Positions 1 through 11,136 are shown, counted from the first letter of the stretch. The stretch: 64,000 nt of DNA from Dactylonectria macrodidyma (GCA_020744425.1 JAGMUV010000042.1:124001-188000); one strand, 5' to 3'. Translations and numbers: made by a program. Notes: generated from the letters alone by a model not told the origin.

Positions 1-916
1 GCCAACTTACAGGGAAGAGCACCGTCTCTCTCCCCATCGGGTAGATAGTCCAATCCGGCCCGCTGCGGGTAGACAGAGCGCATCCCCACCAGTTCCCAGA
101 CCCATCTTGGAACAGGTCAGTGTGGCCGACGGTCTGGAAGTATTCATCCGTGCCTCGGTTAGTCAAGACTGGGTTTTTGGGGTTGCTCTCATAAGGCCCA
201 AAGATGTCTCTCGACCGCGCCATGGTGACGGAATGGTTCATCTCTGTTCCACCCTCGGCTGCAAGGAGGTAGTACCAGCCATCCTTTTTGTAGATATGCG
301 GTCCTTCGATATTGAGTCCTCCTGTGCCATTCCAGAGACTCACGGCATCAGTTGATTTTCCGGTTTTCAGATCAACTTTCTGAAGGTAGAGGCCGGATGA
401 TGCTACGTATGTGCTGCCATCGTCGTCCCAGAAGATATCGGGGTCAATCTTGTACCCTGGGTTCGGCACAGTGATAGGCCCCGTCCAAGCTGCATCATCG
501 AAGGGGTTGGTTGTTGTGAAGAGAAGGAAGACCGGTTTGAACTGGGTAAGGGAGACGTATAACGTGATGAGGTACATTGTGCCCTTGTGCATACGCAAGG
601 TGTTTGCAAATAATCCTTCTTGCTCCCCAGACGCCGAGCTGAGCATTCCGGGAATCTGGTCCCGCCGACTGTAGGCATTACTAGCCAGCCTCCAGTTGAT
701 GAGATCCTTTGAGGCGTACACAGGGGCGCCGGGGAATGCCAGGAACGATGATGTCGTGCAGAAGGTAGTATCGTCCCACTCTTTGACGTGGACGCAACTC
801 GGATCAGAGTGCCAGCCGGGGAGGATGGGATTTTGATATGGAGTAAGCGTAGCTGCCCAAGCTGAATTGATGATCCAGATGGCACAAGAAATAAACAAGA
901 GCAGTGGTTTTGCCAT
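1..916 (-). CDS. Secreted GH43 glycosidase (beta-xylosidase / alpha-L-arabinofuranosidase type), 3' part missing
   Basis: Reading from the ATG at 916 gives one uninterrupted frame of 305 residues that runs off the left edge. Residues 1-21 are a hydrophobic signal peptide ending in NSAWA, so the enzyme should be secreted. The three GH43 catalytic positions are visible: the general base Asp38 in GWHSDPS, the pKa-modulating Asp158 in KIDPDIFWDDDG, and the general acid Glu204 in NIEGPHIY. The family is a five-bladed beta-propeller that removes xylose or arabinose from hemicellulose or arabinan side chains; the exact substrate cannot be read from sequence. The last visible residues, GRETVLFPVSW, resemble the usual family continuation, so the GTAAGT at the very edge is probably coding and not an intron donor. 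It lies upstream of, and co-oriented with, the GH35 gene, about 1.8 kb away. Family call firm, substrate open. Confidence 0.9.
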   Translation of the reverse strand, partial: MAKPLLLFISCAIWIINSAWAATLTPYQNPILPGWHSDPSCVHVKEWDDTTFCTTSSFLAFPGAPVYASKDLINWRLASNAYSRRDQIPGMLSSASGEQEGLFANTLRMHKGTMYLITLYVSLTQFKPVFLLFTTTNPFDDAAWTGPITVPNPGYKIDPDIFWDDDGSTYVASSGLYLQKVDLKTGKSTDAVSLWNGTGGLNIEGPHIYKKDGWYYLLAAEGGTEMNHSVTMARSRDIFGPYESNPKNPVLTNRGTDEYFQTVGHTDLFQDGSGNWWGCALSTRSGPDWTIYPMGRETVLFPVSW

Positions 917-1515
917 GGTTAAGTCTGGGTTATTGGAGACTTTGGTTCCGAGAAAGAGAGCACCAAAACTTGCATCTCCAGGCTGAACTGGACTGATCTT
1001 AGTGGCAACAAATGTGTAGCGAACAAGCAATTTCGCACAGCTCAAGGCGGCGACATAGAGGGTATTTCTATTTAAATCACGGTCATTTGGTAACTTCTCA
1101 TCCTGCATAAGTGTATCCTATCATGATCATACTATGATAGTTTGTTGGTTCGATTTATCCGCAAACCCTCACATGTTGGCTCGGCTGAACTAGTGAAGGC
1201 GGCTTGGAAATCTTATGGATCCGTTGTTCTCGAGATTAACCGTCTTGAATTCAATTGGAACGCATGGTGCAGCCCGGAATCCGACCACATTGTGAGTAGC
1301 ATCAACTAGCTTGCGCAGGAGATGTCAGAGTCGGGCCGAACTGAGCCCCGTACAATGAGGAGGCCATGAGGGAGACCTATGTAGCTGAAAAGATATCCGC
1401 GGGTTACTCGTATAATCTCGGACTCGGGTGAGCGGAACTTTTATAAGTCAGTCCAGGCGAAAACTCGTGCGGGGGGTGGGCTAATGTCAGACTGGGTGAT
1501 CAGCCGGGCGCTACA

Positions 1516-1557
1516 TCCGCACCCGGATGCGGATTTAGAATTGCCGCCCGGGTGCGG
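1516..1557. repeat. GC-rich inverted/direct motif resembling a hAT-type transposon end
   Basis: CCGCACCCGG (1516-1525) and CCGGATGCGG (1522-1531) are followed by CCGGGTGCGG (1548-1557), the exact reverse complement of the first. Short arrays of this CCGCAYCCGG type are common in ends of fungal hAT elements. No matching second end or transposase is seen, so this may be a solo end or a chance hairpin. Confidence 0.35.
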
Positions 1558-1606
1558 AAATTATGTAAGCATTCATCGCCTACAACACAGCTGCGGTTTT
1601 CAGGGG

Positions 1607-1627
1607 TTGCTGCTGCTGCTGCTGCTG
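1607..1627. repeat. CTG trinucleotide microsatellite
   Basis: About seven uninterrupted TGC/CTG units. It lies in non-coding DNA. Confidence 0.8.
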
Positions 1628-2602
1628 TGATAGTTCTTAGATGCTACTGCTATGGCCTAAGTAGTATTTCCTAATGATGTGCTCTTGCTAGAAGGCATAT
1701 GTTGAATAAGTGGCAAAAGGAAGCTCATGGAAGTAGCTTAAAAGGCTGATAAATATTGTCATCAAAGATGACAGTTGCCACCTACTGCCACAGGCTTGGT
1801 AAGTAGCTTCCAGTTGATTCCACATAGCACAGAAAAGGCATATAGAGCTTACTCCAAAACCTCAAGCAGCAAGTAGAGAGACAAGTTACATATAACAAGA
1901 TGAATAGCATACAAATTTCCCCAATATCTGACACCAGCTGTTCTTTTAGGCCTATCGCTGTTCCGGAGGACCAGGCCGTGACATCTATATAGACTGGCTT
2001 ACTAAATATAGCAGTGAGCGATGCTACTTTAACAAGCTTAGCATAATGCTAACTTAGGAAAAACCCCTATAAGTTCATTGCCGCATTCTGCAAGTTATTT
2101 TATAACCTCAGATGAGGCCTGCTAGAACGACTCTAGCAGCCCCCTTATGCATTGCTTATCATACGCGTGTTGCCTCTATGGCGACATCCTCTAGCCCATT
2201 TAACTTTAATATTGCCCTAATAGGTAATAACCGATTTAGCTATGAAGGCACCTCGGCTGGTGCGTTAAGAGGACGGGGAATCGGAGCACTATACGCATTC
2301 CACCCTATAAGCAATGTTGATGCCCACACGTTGGGGTGATGCTGTTTTAATGGTGGAGCGTTCTAATATCCAGATGATACCAGGGTGTTTAGCCGAAGTG
2401 TTGGAACACAGAGGTGCTGGGCGCAATACCTTTTGACTCATGTGGGTGAAGCAGAACCGGGCGGCAGCCATAGAAGGATCGTGGTCAAAGCAGGACTATG
2501 GGCAAAGCAGCAGTGGGGAACAGCCATAGCAGGATTGTAGGACGATTCAAGACGAAAATGTATCTAGAGTAGACGAGAAAGGATAGAAACGATTTAATCC
2601 TT

Positions 2603-2723
2603 CGACATAAGCGTAGTTACTAATAATATAAAAAGGTAATATCCTACCTTACCTATAGGTAGATAGATATCTATTAATGCGACATATTGATATCAACTAT
2701 CCTAGTTATTAGTAACTATGTCG
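2603..2723. mobile_element. MITE-like 121 bp inverted repeat overlapping the GH35 stop codon
   Basis: The left arm at 2603-2625 (CGACATA, four extra bases, then TAGTTACTAATAA) is the reverse complement of the right arm at 2704-2723 (TTATTAGTAACTATGTCG). The interior is AT-rich and has no coding capacity. The right arm contains the last four sense codons and the TAA stop of the GH35 gene, so the element appears to have inserted in that gene's 3' end and supplies its terminus. No clear target duplication was identified. Confidence 0.5.
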
Positions 2724-5700
2724 GCGGGAATAAGGTTGCCCGCGCACTAGGTCCGGCTTCTTATACGCGCTCTGGATCACAGCATTGGCTTTGAGAGTGA
2801 GTCCATCTAGTTTCACTTCTCCGCCGTCCATTGACCACAGTGTAATTGACAGGTGGTTGATGCCATTGTGGTCCAAGATGCCCTCAGGAATGGGATAGCT
2901 TAGTTGTGGACCAATATTGTTGACTAGCCATGAGTTGGTACGCGATGCTTAATAGAATAGAGATGAGGCAGACCTACTGTATTTCCCAAACTGCCAGCCA
3001 TTTACAAATATCTGTGCGCGAAAGTTTGCTGGAGCAGATGACTTCGTATTTGTGGAATTCGTGAACACCAGGCTGATGGGGATGTCGTACCCAGCAGGCA
3101 GATCCAACGGCAAGGAAGTGGCAAAGAAGGCTACACCGGGACCCGAAACTCCATCAAAAGGCGACTGAGATTTCCACTTTTTGGTTGGAGCGCCCGGAAG
3201 ATGATAGCCCTGTCGCTCGGCGTAGAGGCCACCTTCGTTAAGCGGGCCCCGGCTTAGATCGTGGTAATGTTCGCCGCCCAAATTCCCCGTCATCTTCCAT
3301 GAGATTGCCTCCTTATCACGACCATTGAGGCTGTAATCTATCACCCCTCGGGGATCCTTCATCAACTGTTGACTGGCAATGAAATTCTCATCGTTACCCA
3401 AATGATCGATCAGTATCGTCACCACATATGTCCTACCAGCCTTCAAAGTCGGAAACTTCAACGTTTCGTTAGAGAACATTGTTGCAGCTGTGCCAGGCCA
3501 CGACGAGATATGAGTGGAATCCAACCAGACCGAGTGGCCGTATGCATAGCCACCTTCGGTAAGAATGTATAGTGAGCTCTCGGAACCGTTGGCAACGAAG
3601 GTGCCGCGGTAAAGGAGTGAGCCACCGTTGTAGCCATAGTCGCTGGAGTAGAGCGAAGTAGGGGTAGTGAGGTTTCGAGGATTATTGCTATGCCTTTTAT
3701 TGCAGCGTGTCCATTGGCTATCATCATACCCTGACCTGACCTCGGGAAGGCTGTCGAGATAACGCCAGTGTAGTGTGCGGAGGTTCGGCAGAGAAACATG
3801 CGGCGCATCATAATGAACATTTCCGCGAAGCCGACCGGCCGTCGCCGCAGTCTTGATTTTTTGGCCGTTGAAGAATATAGACGAGACAGAGCGCGGTGCA
3901 GTGATTAACTCCACCTCGGTAGTGGCATTGATGTCTCCGGTCAAGTGGAGTGCGCTGCCAGAGATGGTTGCACTCCGCATCAGATATCCCGCCTTCACAA
4001 TCACCGACCATTCGGCTCGTGATGGATGCGCGTGTAGACCCAAGTGCCCTGGCGCAGGCAGATCAAGAACCCAATAGTTGTAAGCGTCGTTGCGCCATAG
4101 AAGATGTACTTCCAACTTGTTCCCGAAGCTGACAACACGTCGCGGTAGCTTCACCTCCCACTGCGCTACACATGCGGAGGCCACCTTCTTGATGTGAACG
4201 CCCTTGCCCTCGATATGGGTTGCGCCGCACATATTAGCGGGGACTGCGAATTCATGACGTTCGTTTGCTCCGCCATATAGAACAAGTACAGACTTGGAGC
4301 CCGCCTTTTTCCAGCTGAAGACCTCGGCTGTGGAGTAGATCAACCTAGTCCCACCAACATCGTAATCAACCACATGGATCTTGGAGTCTCGGCCGTGGAG
4401 ACTGAGTGTCCCCCCAAGTTGCGGAACTACCAACTTTCCAATACTAGTTGGGATCTTCAACTTATACGACGTGGAATTGGTTGTAGCCAAGACACCATGT
4501 CGAACAATGTAGAAGTTGGTTGGCTTCCCGGCCAACCGTGTCACAGCCAGCGTGCGAGCATCCGTGTACACACCGTAGCTTCCGTTGTCAGGATGAGTAG
4601 TTAAGTACGCTGGCGAAGCCTGCAAGAAGCTGGACTGGAGTTTCAGTTCACTGTACTTCTCGCGATGGACTCGGCGGTCTTCTGCGATGGCTGCTCCGAC
4701 GTCGTACGAGGTGTAGCCACTGGGATGTCCGAGATTTCCCCAATTTGTACCGCCGAATATCTATAAGAGTCAACCAGTGCACCTCGTAAAATGAGACGCA
4801 ACTTCATTAGCTCACCATGTACAGATTGTGGATGGTGGCACGAAAACCATAGTTGAGCTTATAGAAGATGCGCTCGAATTCTGCACTAACATAGGCGGCA
4901 GTCGTTTCGACGCCAACTCCGCCCCTAATTTCTGTTAGTTATGTGGAAAGAAATCCATGAGGAATCTCATATCGCGTCCCGGTTCTTACCATGCATCAGG
5001 AGCTCCTCCCTGGAATTCTGAAATGGAGAATGGGGTTGTCGGGCTGAAATTCTGGTGTACCGTGGAGTTGTAGACGATGCGAGGATCAAACAAGGCAGTC
5101 CAGTTCGACGGGTCGCTGGCTATTAAGACCTTTAGTATATAGTTCACAGAGTCGCCGCCCTGAAGAGATACGCACGCGCAGTACTCCATCCTAGAGGATA
5201 GAAGTCGAAGCTGTATATATCACCTGCCCCAGCTCCCGTACCAGGAGCGAAGTTTCCTCTCGGGAATGCATCGTTGACTATGAATGGTACCACAATGCCA
5301 GCCTTGCGAAATTGCTTTTCTACATAGGCCATGTAGGGCTTGTTAAGACATTGCGCATTTATATTTGTGAGGGTGACATTGTTCGCTTGGATGTACCCCG
5401 GCTCAGTTTGATTGTCACAGATCGAATATTCATTCTCTGGCTGGAAGAGGATTATGGGCCCGCCGTTGGTGATCTGTTCTTTTGCAAGCATGCGGCCCAC
5501 TGTCAGCATGAATGGCGTGATGGCGTCCAAGTAAGATGGGTCTATGTTTCTCAGCCTGCCGGGAATCCGCTGCAGCCATCCGGGGAAGCCCCCTCCCGAC
5601 ACCTCGGCATTGATATATGGGCCAGGGCGAGCAATCAGATAAACGCCAGCTTCTTGGGCTGCGGAGATGAATTCGCGCAGAGAGAAGATTCCGTCGGTGC

Positions 5701-6043
5701 GTATGTGGCCCCTTTCGCCTTCCAAGAGGGCCCAATCCAGATAGAACGAAGTAGCTGAGAATCCAAGTGCGCGGATCTTTTGGAAAACATCGAGCCACAG
5801 TCCAGGTGAGGGCAGACGGAAAGGGTGGAATTCGCCAGATAGTAGCAGGACTCGCTCCCCGTGCACCTTGACAGAGTATTGATCCCAGGTCACAATGTCC
5901 TGATGCAGGGTGCGGCTGTTTATAGAACGGACGCCATTGGAGAGGGCTGCCGAGGATATCAAAGGCTGAGTGATGAGAGCCCAGCAAAGTAGACGAAGGA
6001 CCTTTGCTATGACGAATGAGGTTTTGAACATCAAGTCATCCAT
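2709..6043 (-). CDS. Secreted GH35 beta-galactosidase (LacA type), five exons
   Basis: Exons on the minus strand are 6043-5176, 5119-4990, 4924-4816, 4760-2978 and 2923-2709. Together they give 3105 nt, an intact 1034-residue protein; LacA-type enzymes are usually about 1000. Introns 1-4 are 56, 65, 55 and 54 nt; intron 2 has a clear CTAAC branch site. The start is the ATG at 6043, because the frame further upstream opens only on a TTG. A signal peptide covers residues 1 to about 32. The acid/base is Glu203 in FQPENEYS and the nucleophile is Glu324 in ISEFQGG. The motif FGGTNWGNLG follows, and a jelly-roll tail ending with GKYINNIGPQ spans the last intron. It releases terminal beta-galactose from galactans or xyloglucan side chains outside the cell. 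The last residues, including HSY and the stop, lie in a MITE-like repeat. The exact donor of intron 1 has an alternative at GTACTG. Confidence 0.93.
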
Positions 6044-6111
6044 GGTGGTTTGAGTAGTGGTGATCAAGTATGATGGAAGAATTTATCTTTTGATTGGGTC
6101 AATTAGCTCTG

Positions 6112-6122
6112 GATATATATAG
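6112..6122 (-). promoter_or_regulatory. TATA-like element of the GH35 gene
   Basis: A run of alternating TA (TATATATA) lies about 70 bp upstream of the GH35 ATG on the minus strand, a usual distance for a fungal core promoter. The assignment rests on position and composition only. Confidence 0.4.
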
Positions 6123-6487
6123 GCAATGCAGTCTAGGCCTCCTAGCATACCAACTCTTTCACCTGGCACTATGAATAAACTATAAAACAGATTCTCTCAG
6201 GAAAGCTACCGTCAGTGCGAGGCGAGTCCATGGGTCAAGGAATGAGCAATCCGATCAAGGCAGCATGTCTTTTCCCTGTATTTCGAAGGTTCGTCAAGGT
6301 AGGGTCGACTGGGCCGTGAATCCATCAACTATCGATCTGATTGGAGCGGGTAGAGGACTATGTCATTTGATCAACTTAACTTTCCAGATTCCTACCCCAG
6401 TACGGCCCGATTTGCTGCATCTCAGCTACAGGTCAGAGTGAGGAATTACGTAATCTTTGGCGCTGAATAGACGCGCGTATCAGAGAA

Positions 6488-6581
6488 CATATATACACGC
6501 GTATATGTGTTAAATAGGGCTAAAGCACTTGGCCAAGAAGGAGATTGGTAGCCCACTACCCCGGTTAATAACACCTCGCAT
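6488..6581. repeat. Copy A of a duplicated promoter segment between GH35 and GH1
   Basis: This 94 bp segment aligns with 6689-6780. Both copies open with CATATA and end with AACACCYCGCAT, and both contain GGCTAAAGCACT. The duplication sits in the middle of the ~1 kb divergent promoter shared by the GH35 and GH1 genes. Confidence 0.75.
6518..6524 (+). promoter_or_regulatory. Candidate XlnR/Xyr1-type site GGCTAAA (copy A)
   Basis: GGCTAAA is the consensus published for the xylanolytic activator XlnR in Aspergillus. Here it lies in a duplicated segment between two divergent glycosidase genes, and beta-galactosidase lacA is a known XlnR target in A. niger. Function in this genome is inferred. 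Confidence 0.45.
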
Positions 6582-6688
6582 ATCAGAGATCATAAGACAC
6601 GTAGTCGTAGTACATAGACACGCATATACTCACAACCTCATTACCTGATACCTCGCAAATCAAATATCATAAGCGTACTCAACGGTAG

Positions 6689-6780
6689 CATATAGACGCG
6701 TATGTAAGTCAAATATGGCTAAAGCACTCGACAAAGAGGGATAATGCTAACATGCCACCCTGGCCCATAACACCCCGCAT
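6689..6780. repeat. Copy B of the duplicated promoter segment
   Basis: Second copy of the segment at 6488-6581. It has diverged by substitutions and a few indels, but the GGCTAAAGCACT block is unchanged. Confidence 0.75.
6717..6723 (+). promoter_or_regulatory. Candidate XlnR/Xyr1-type site GGCTAAA (copy B)
   Basis: Identical heptamer in the second promoter repeat, 199 bp from the first and about 375 bp upstream of the GH1 ATG. Its retention while the flanks diverged hints at selection, but two copies are weak evidence. Confidence 0.45.
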
Positions 6781-7095
6781 CTCCACTCTCTCCACAATTC
6801 CCCAGTGGGGTAAAAGGTAACACCGATGTCGAGGTAATAATCTGGCTGGATCAGGTGAGTTAGCATACCGCGTCGCCTTGCTCTAGGACTTTACACCAGT
6901 CATCTCCCGCTATCTGGGCGGGTTCAATTGGGGAGGAGCTTCTGAGACGGCCTCGACAGAGTCGAGATATTTAAGTCGAGACTATGTCCTTGTTAATAGT
7001 CTCTGAGAAGCCTTTCTATAACCAAGGATGTCAGTCCAAGAACTAGATCGCTATATCCTCGTCATCTGCCTCAACTTTTGCCTAGCTGCCTCACA

Positions 7096-9067
7096 ATGCA
7101 CCTCTTGCTACTTTACACGACCCTGTTGACTCTCCCTTATTTGTGAGTCGTACTGTTGCCGAACCTGTCGCAAATCAAGAGGAATGCTGACACGGCTCAA
7201 GAGGGATATGCCGAGTCCATGACTCTGCTGGCACCTTCGCTTGGCCGGCGTATCCGAGTCTGAATTACGCAACTGCAGTGCCCAAGCCATCTACTACGAC
7301 CACCTTTGCAGCGCCATATTCTCACCTGTCTAAACTTGCCGGCTCTCAAAAGACAACAACATGGGCTAGCATTGCTAGCCCTACCGATCACGCATCCAAG
7401 TTTGGCAACGCAGCCTGGTCGTCTCTTTGGGTCTCTTACAACATGAGTGCTCCTCCGTTCACGACAACTGCGGCACCTACACCTGTTCACAGCTCTGAAT
7501 TGATAAAGCCTACCCCACTGCCCTTTACCATTGGAAAGGGGGAGACTGAAAAATATCGCTTCGGCAATGATTTCATATGGGGTTTCACTGGAGCGGCTAA
7601 TCAAGTTGAGGGTGCCGTCAAGAGTGAGGGCAGAGGACCATCTTCTGCAGACAAGCAGTTTGGTAATGGTCGACCGGGCGTTCGTTTGAGCGGTAAGCCT
7701 GATATCACAACTCTCAACTACTATCTGTATAAGCAGGATATTGCGAGGCTCGCGGCGGCAGGTGTCAAGTCTTACGGTTTTAGTATTGCATGGAGCAGGA
7801 TTCTTCCGTTTGGATACCCTGGGTCTCCGGTAAACCGGGAAGGCATTGAACACTACGACGACTTGATCAATACCATACTCGAATATGGCATGAATCCGGT
7901 GGTAACATTGAACCACTTTGATGCACCGGCTTATTATGCAAGCAACTCATCAATTATGTATTAATCCCCCAAGAACAAAAAGTTCCGAAACGGTATCTAT
8001 GCTTTCGATAGCTGACTGATGATGTAATACAGAGGACTCGCCCATCCAGACTTTGTGGAGGGGTTCCTGAACTACGCCAAGATTGTTTTGACGCACTATG
8101 CCGACAGAGTTGGAACATGGGTCACATTCAACGAACCCAACTTTGACGCAACCACTGTCAAGAACTGGAAGTCGAGCTACAATGTTGTCATGGCTCATGC
8201 GAAAGTGGTCCACTTCTATCGAGAACAAATCAAAGGCACCGGTAAATGGAGTCTTAAACTCGCACTCGCGAACGGTTTCCCACTTCCGCTCGATCCAAGA
8301 AACCCAAAGGACATCGCTGCAAGCCAGCGCGAACTGGAGTTCAGACTTGATTATATGGCGCTCCCTATTTACCACGGTCGTCAAGTCCCGTCAAGCGTGC
8401 TAAAGGCACTGGGTAAAGACGCCCCGAGATACACCGAAGAGGAGCTGCGATATGTTGCCGGTACCTCCGACTACTTCGCCATTGATATATACAACTCGAA
8501 ATACTTCACGCCAGTTGACGGGGGAACTGACAGTTGTGTGAAAAACAAGGCAGATCCCTTGTTTCCTACTTGCGTGAACAGTACACAGATACGATCGAAT
8601 TGGCCAATGGGCGGGCAGAGCAACGGAGGTCAATGGGTAAGAGTGCCTGTTTCTAACTAAACTCACTCAATTGCTAACGTTCCGTCTAAAAGTACTATTC
8701 TCAGCACGCGCGAACCATTTTCAAATACCTGAGCAGCACTTATCCTACGAAAGGTGGTATTATGATCACAGAATTCGGATGGTCGACTTGGCACGAGAGC
8801 TACATGACCGAGGATCAGGCCCGAGCGGATATATCAGCCTCAGTGTTTTATCTGTCGATTCTTAATGAGCTGCTCAAATCAGTGCATGAAGATGGCGTGA
8901 AGCTCATGGGTATCCTGGGCTGGGCTTATGTGGACAATTGGGAATGGGGTCAGTATGATGACCGGTTTGGGGTTCAGACGTTCAACAACGTGACACAGAA
9001 ACGGTCATACAAGCGCACCCTCTTTGACGTTGTCGACTTTATCTCCAGTCATAGTCGCGGACACTAA
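7096..9067 (+). CDS. Secreted GH1 beta-glucosidase with N-terminal extension, four exons
   Basis: Exons 7096-7142, 7202-7957, 8033-8636 and 8693-9067 give 1782 nt, 593 residues. Branch sites GCTGAC (intron 2) and GCTAAC (intron 3) are clear. Intron 1 ends at AAG, an uncommon acceptor, chosen because the neighbouring AG breaks the frame. Residues 1-16 are hydrophobic and look like a signal peptide. About 90 residues rich in Thr, Ser and Pro follow before the GH1 barrel begins near KYRFGNDFIWGFTGAANQVEG. The acid/base is Glu302 in TFNEPN and the nucleophile is Glu496 in ITEFGWS, where most GH1 enzymes have ITENG. NHFDAP replaces the usual HWDLP, so the substrate may differ from cellobiose. Typical fungal GH1 enzymes are about 480 residues and intracellular; this one is longer and probably exported. 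It is divergent from the GH35 gene. Confidence 0.88.
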
Positions 9068-9649
9068 GACGCAATGGATTGGATGGTGTATCACTGACTC
9101 TTCTATAAGGTAAATCTTAGACGGAAGTCTTTCAAGCAACTATACTCTATCTAAGCAGTATCTATATAGAACCCTCTTTCATGACCTGATCCAAGCTCCG
9201 TGAACCACGAGGTAGACACGGTACTCACACTAGATCTGCTGACTGCAGACGGTCCCTTGTAAGAATTTATGCCGACCAATCATACATCCGGTACCTAGAT
9301 AGAGCATCGTTCGTGGCTCGCAGTACTGCGTCTCTGATGATGTGGTTTAGGTCAAATGCATGAGTCAGGCAAATCGACGGGTTATGAAAGCTACAGTGTC
9401 GATTTTAGCAATAGACAATCCGACATATACGACTCCGAGCTCCGAACAGCTGAGGCAGCTTGGAACAGTCTAAGATCCTTGTTGGTGGGGGCATCTGTCC
9501 GGTATATACTGTAGATAACGTGGCTGACCGGCTATTACCTGATCTAGCAGGCATTGATCCGAGTCAGGAGACAGTTTCTATCCCTCCCTTCAGTACATAG
9601 TTCAGTTCAGTCAATTACATCAATACTGTTATATACAATAAGTCTGGAC
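9068..9649. other. Intergenic, nothing recognised
   Basis: Normal base composition, no coding frame, repeat or structured element seen. It should contain the GH1 terminator. Confidence 0.6.
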
Positions 9650-9826
9650 ATGCACCCTGCAACCCCGGCACCCACCTCCCCCCGGGATTCTGCAACGCCG
9701 GATTGCAAAAGCCCGCATTCTGCGATATTGTCGCCGAATAAATCGCCGAGATGTCGTCTTTCACCCTCTAGTATTCCCTACCTAGCTCCGGGTTCACCAT
9801 CGTCACTACCAGCTACACCTGATTGA
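9650..9826 (+). CDS. Possible small Ser/Pro-rich protein
   Basis: A 58-residue frame from the first ATG after a TTATATA-like stretch. It has repeated SP/TP dipeptides (TSPRDS, KSPHS, LSPNKSP, GSPSS, PATPD). Such content can arise by chance in GC-skewed DNA, and no domain is recognised. It lies tail-to-tail with the Zn2Cys6 gene, only 21 bp apart, so it may equally be that gene's 3' untranslated region. Confidence 0.2.
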   Translation: MHPATPAPTSPRDSATPDCKSPHSAILSPNKSPRCRLSPSSIPYLAPGSPSSLPATPD

Positions 9827-9847
9827 GCTTGGCCACTTTTCTTTGCG

Positions 9848-11136
9848 CTAAAAACATTTCCTGCCAACGCCCTCGTCTCGGTTCGTCGACCGCAAGGCAG
9901 GCTGTTCACGTGTCACTACAGGTGCCCACTCTGAGTCGAGGCAGGCCATGATAGAATGAAGCAGATATTGCCACGAGTCTCCAATCAGCCAGATGCCCTC
10001 GGCAAGTCGCAGCATGCCGACATAGCAAGCTAGTATGGCGAGGGCCTCCTGACGCCGCATCTCGAGCAATGAAACGAATTCGGCGGGAACGAGCAGGATC
10101 CAGCGCAGGAGCGAGGCTCCGCACCCTCCAACGGCATCTTTGTTGCCGATTATGTCTCGAAGGTGATATATGGCTCTCCGACAAGCCTCCTTGTGGCGGC
10201 GGCGGAGCTTGGTCAGTGAGAGTGTGTGCAGGAGTTGCTCAAAGTTATGACCTGCCCCCTGTGGCGTGAAAGACCCTTCTGGGAGCCTGAGAAGGGGCCC
10301 TAGCTCGGAATCAAGGAGCTCACACCACCCTCCCTGCGCAATCTGTAGCACCCCACGGTGCAGATGGCAATAGCTGACGAACTTGTCAAGGACGGCGTCG
10401 GATTCGGAATTGCGGTATGCCAGAACATCGCACAGCGTATGCACGCCAAGGATGTGGGAGAATATGAACGTTGGTACCCAATTCTCGGCCATGTCCTGCG
10501 GGCTCAAGATGTTGAACATGCTGATCGCTTGACATTGTAGCTCCATGGCTTGGCGGTAATACAGCTTGTCCCCGTCCGTCCGTATTATGCTCAGGTGTCT
10601 AGCGGAGAGAGCTAAAACTTCGTGCGCTAGAACTGGATTCGATGTAGCATGCTTCATAATGATGCGTTTGTGTATACCGAGGTCTGGCCCCGGAGACCAA
10701 ACAGCATCGAATGTGCTGATATTAAAGTGATGAAACAACTGTAAGTGCATCATGTTGATCTGCATGGGGCCCAACTGAGGAACCTGGGCACGGCATTCTG
10801 CAGCGTCGCCGCGGCTATTGGCACAACCGACTTCGTTTCCTTGAAAGGTCAGGATAAGCTCGCCTGGGTGGGCAGTTCCTGGCGAAGTGAAGCTGCGTAT
10901 GTGCGATTGATAACTGCATTTGCGTCGAGCAGTCGTACACACGACACATCGTGGGGTTGTCTCGTCACACTGCAGAAGTGTGTTAGTGACTGTATGCTCT
11001 GAGGATCGGGGCTCGTTTTAACTCGTATGTGCCGTTTCTTGCACTCCAAGCACCCATTCCTCGACCTTCTGTGAAAGCTGCGACCCTTCTTCCGCTGCGA
11101 AGCCAGCTGCTCCTTCCCGTCTGTCTGTACCGACAT
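9848..11136 (-). CDS. Zn2Cys6 transcription factor, UPC2-like architecture, two exons
   Basis: Exon 1 is 11136-11023 and exon 2 is 10969-9848, separated by a 53 nt intron that ends CACTAAC..CTGCAG and splits the zinc cluster. The joined product is 411 residues. The zinc binuclear cluster is complete: Cys29-x2-Cys32-x6-Cys39-x6-Cys46-x2-Cys49-x6-Cys56, entered through RRSRNGCLECKKRHIR. The remaining ~350 residues are helical, with LFHHFN and HEVLALSARHLS motifs typical of the fungal-specific activator region in UPC2-like regulators. It is nuclear by family. The donor GTTAAA is unusual but restores the Cys spacing exactly. Its neighbours are three glycosidase genes and a VOC-fold gene, so a local pathway regulator role is possible but not shown. 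Confidence 0.9.

Larger units (their letters stand above)
917..2602. other. Intergenic region with decayed repeats, no gene seen
   Basis: This 1.7 kb stretch separates the GH43 and GH35 genes. I see no convincing coding frame; a short open frame at 2112-2339 has no recognisable motif. The first ~150 bp next to the GH43 ATG include TTTAAATA at about 1070, a possible TATA-like element on the minus strand. A GGCTAA at 1479-1484 is half of an XlnR-type site. The part from about 1510 to 2100 looks like the tail of an old DNA transposon. Confidence 0.5.

Noticed and set aside
403..885. 160-codon open frame on the minus strand inside the GH43 gene
   Set aside because: It is a shadow; the frame starting at ATG 916 carries the signal peptide and GH43 catalytic motifs.
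3458..4077. Several overlapping frames inside the GH35 gene on both strands
   Set aside because: They overlap the long GH35 exon 4, which has family motifs and continuous frame.
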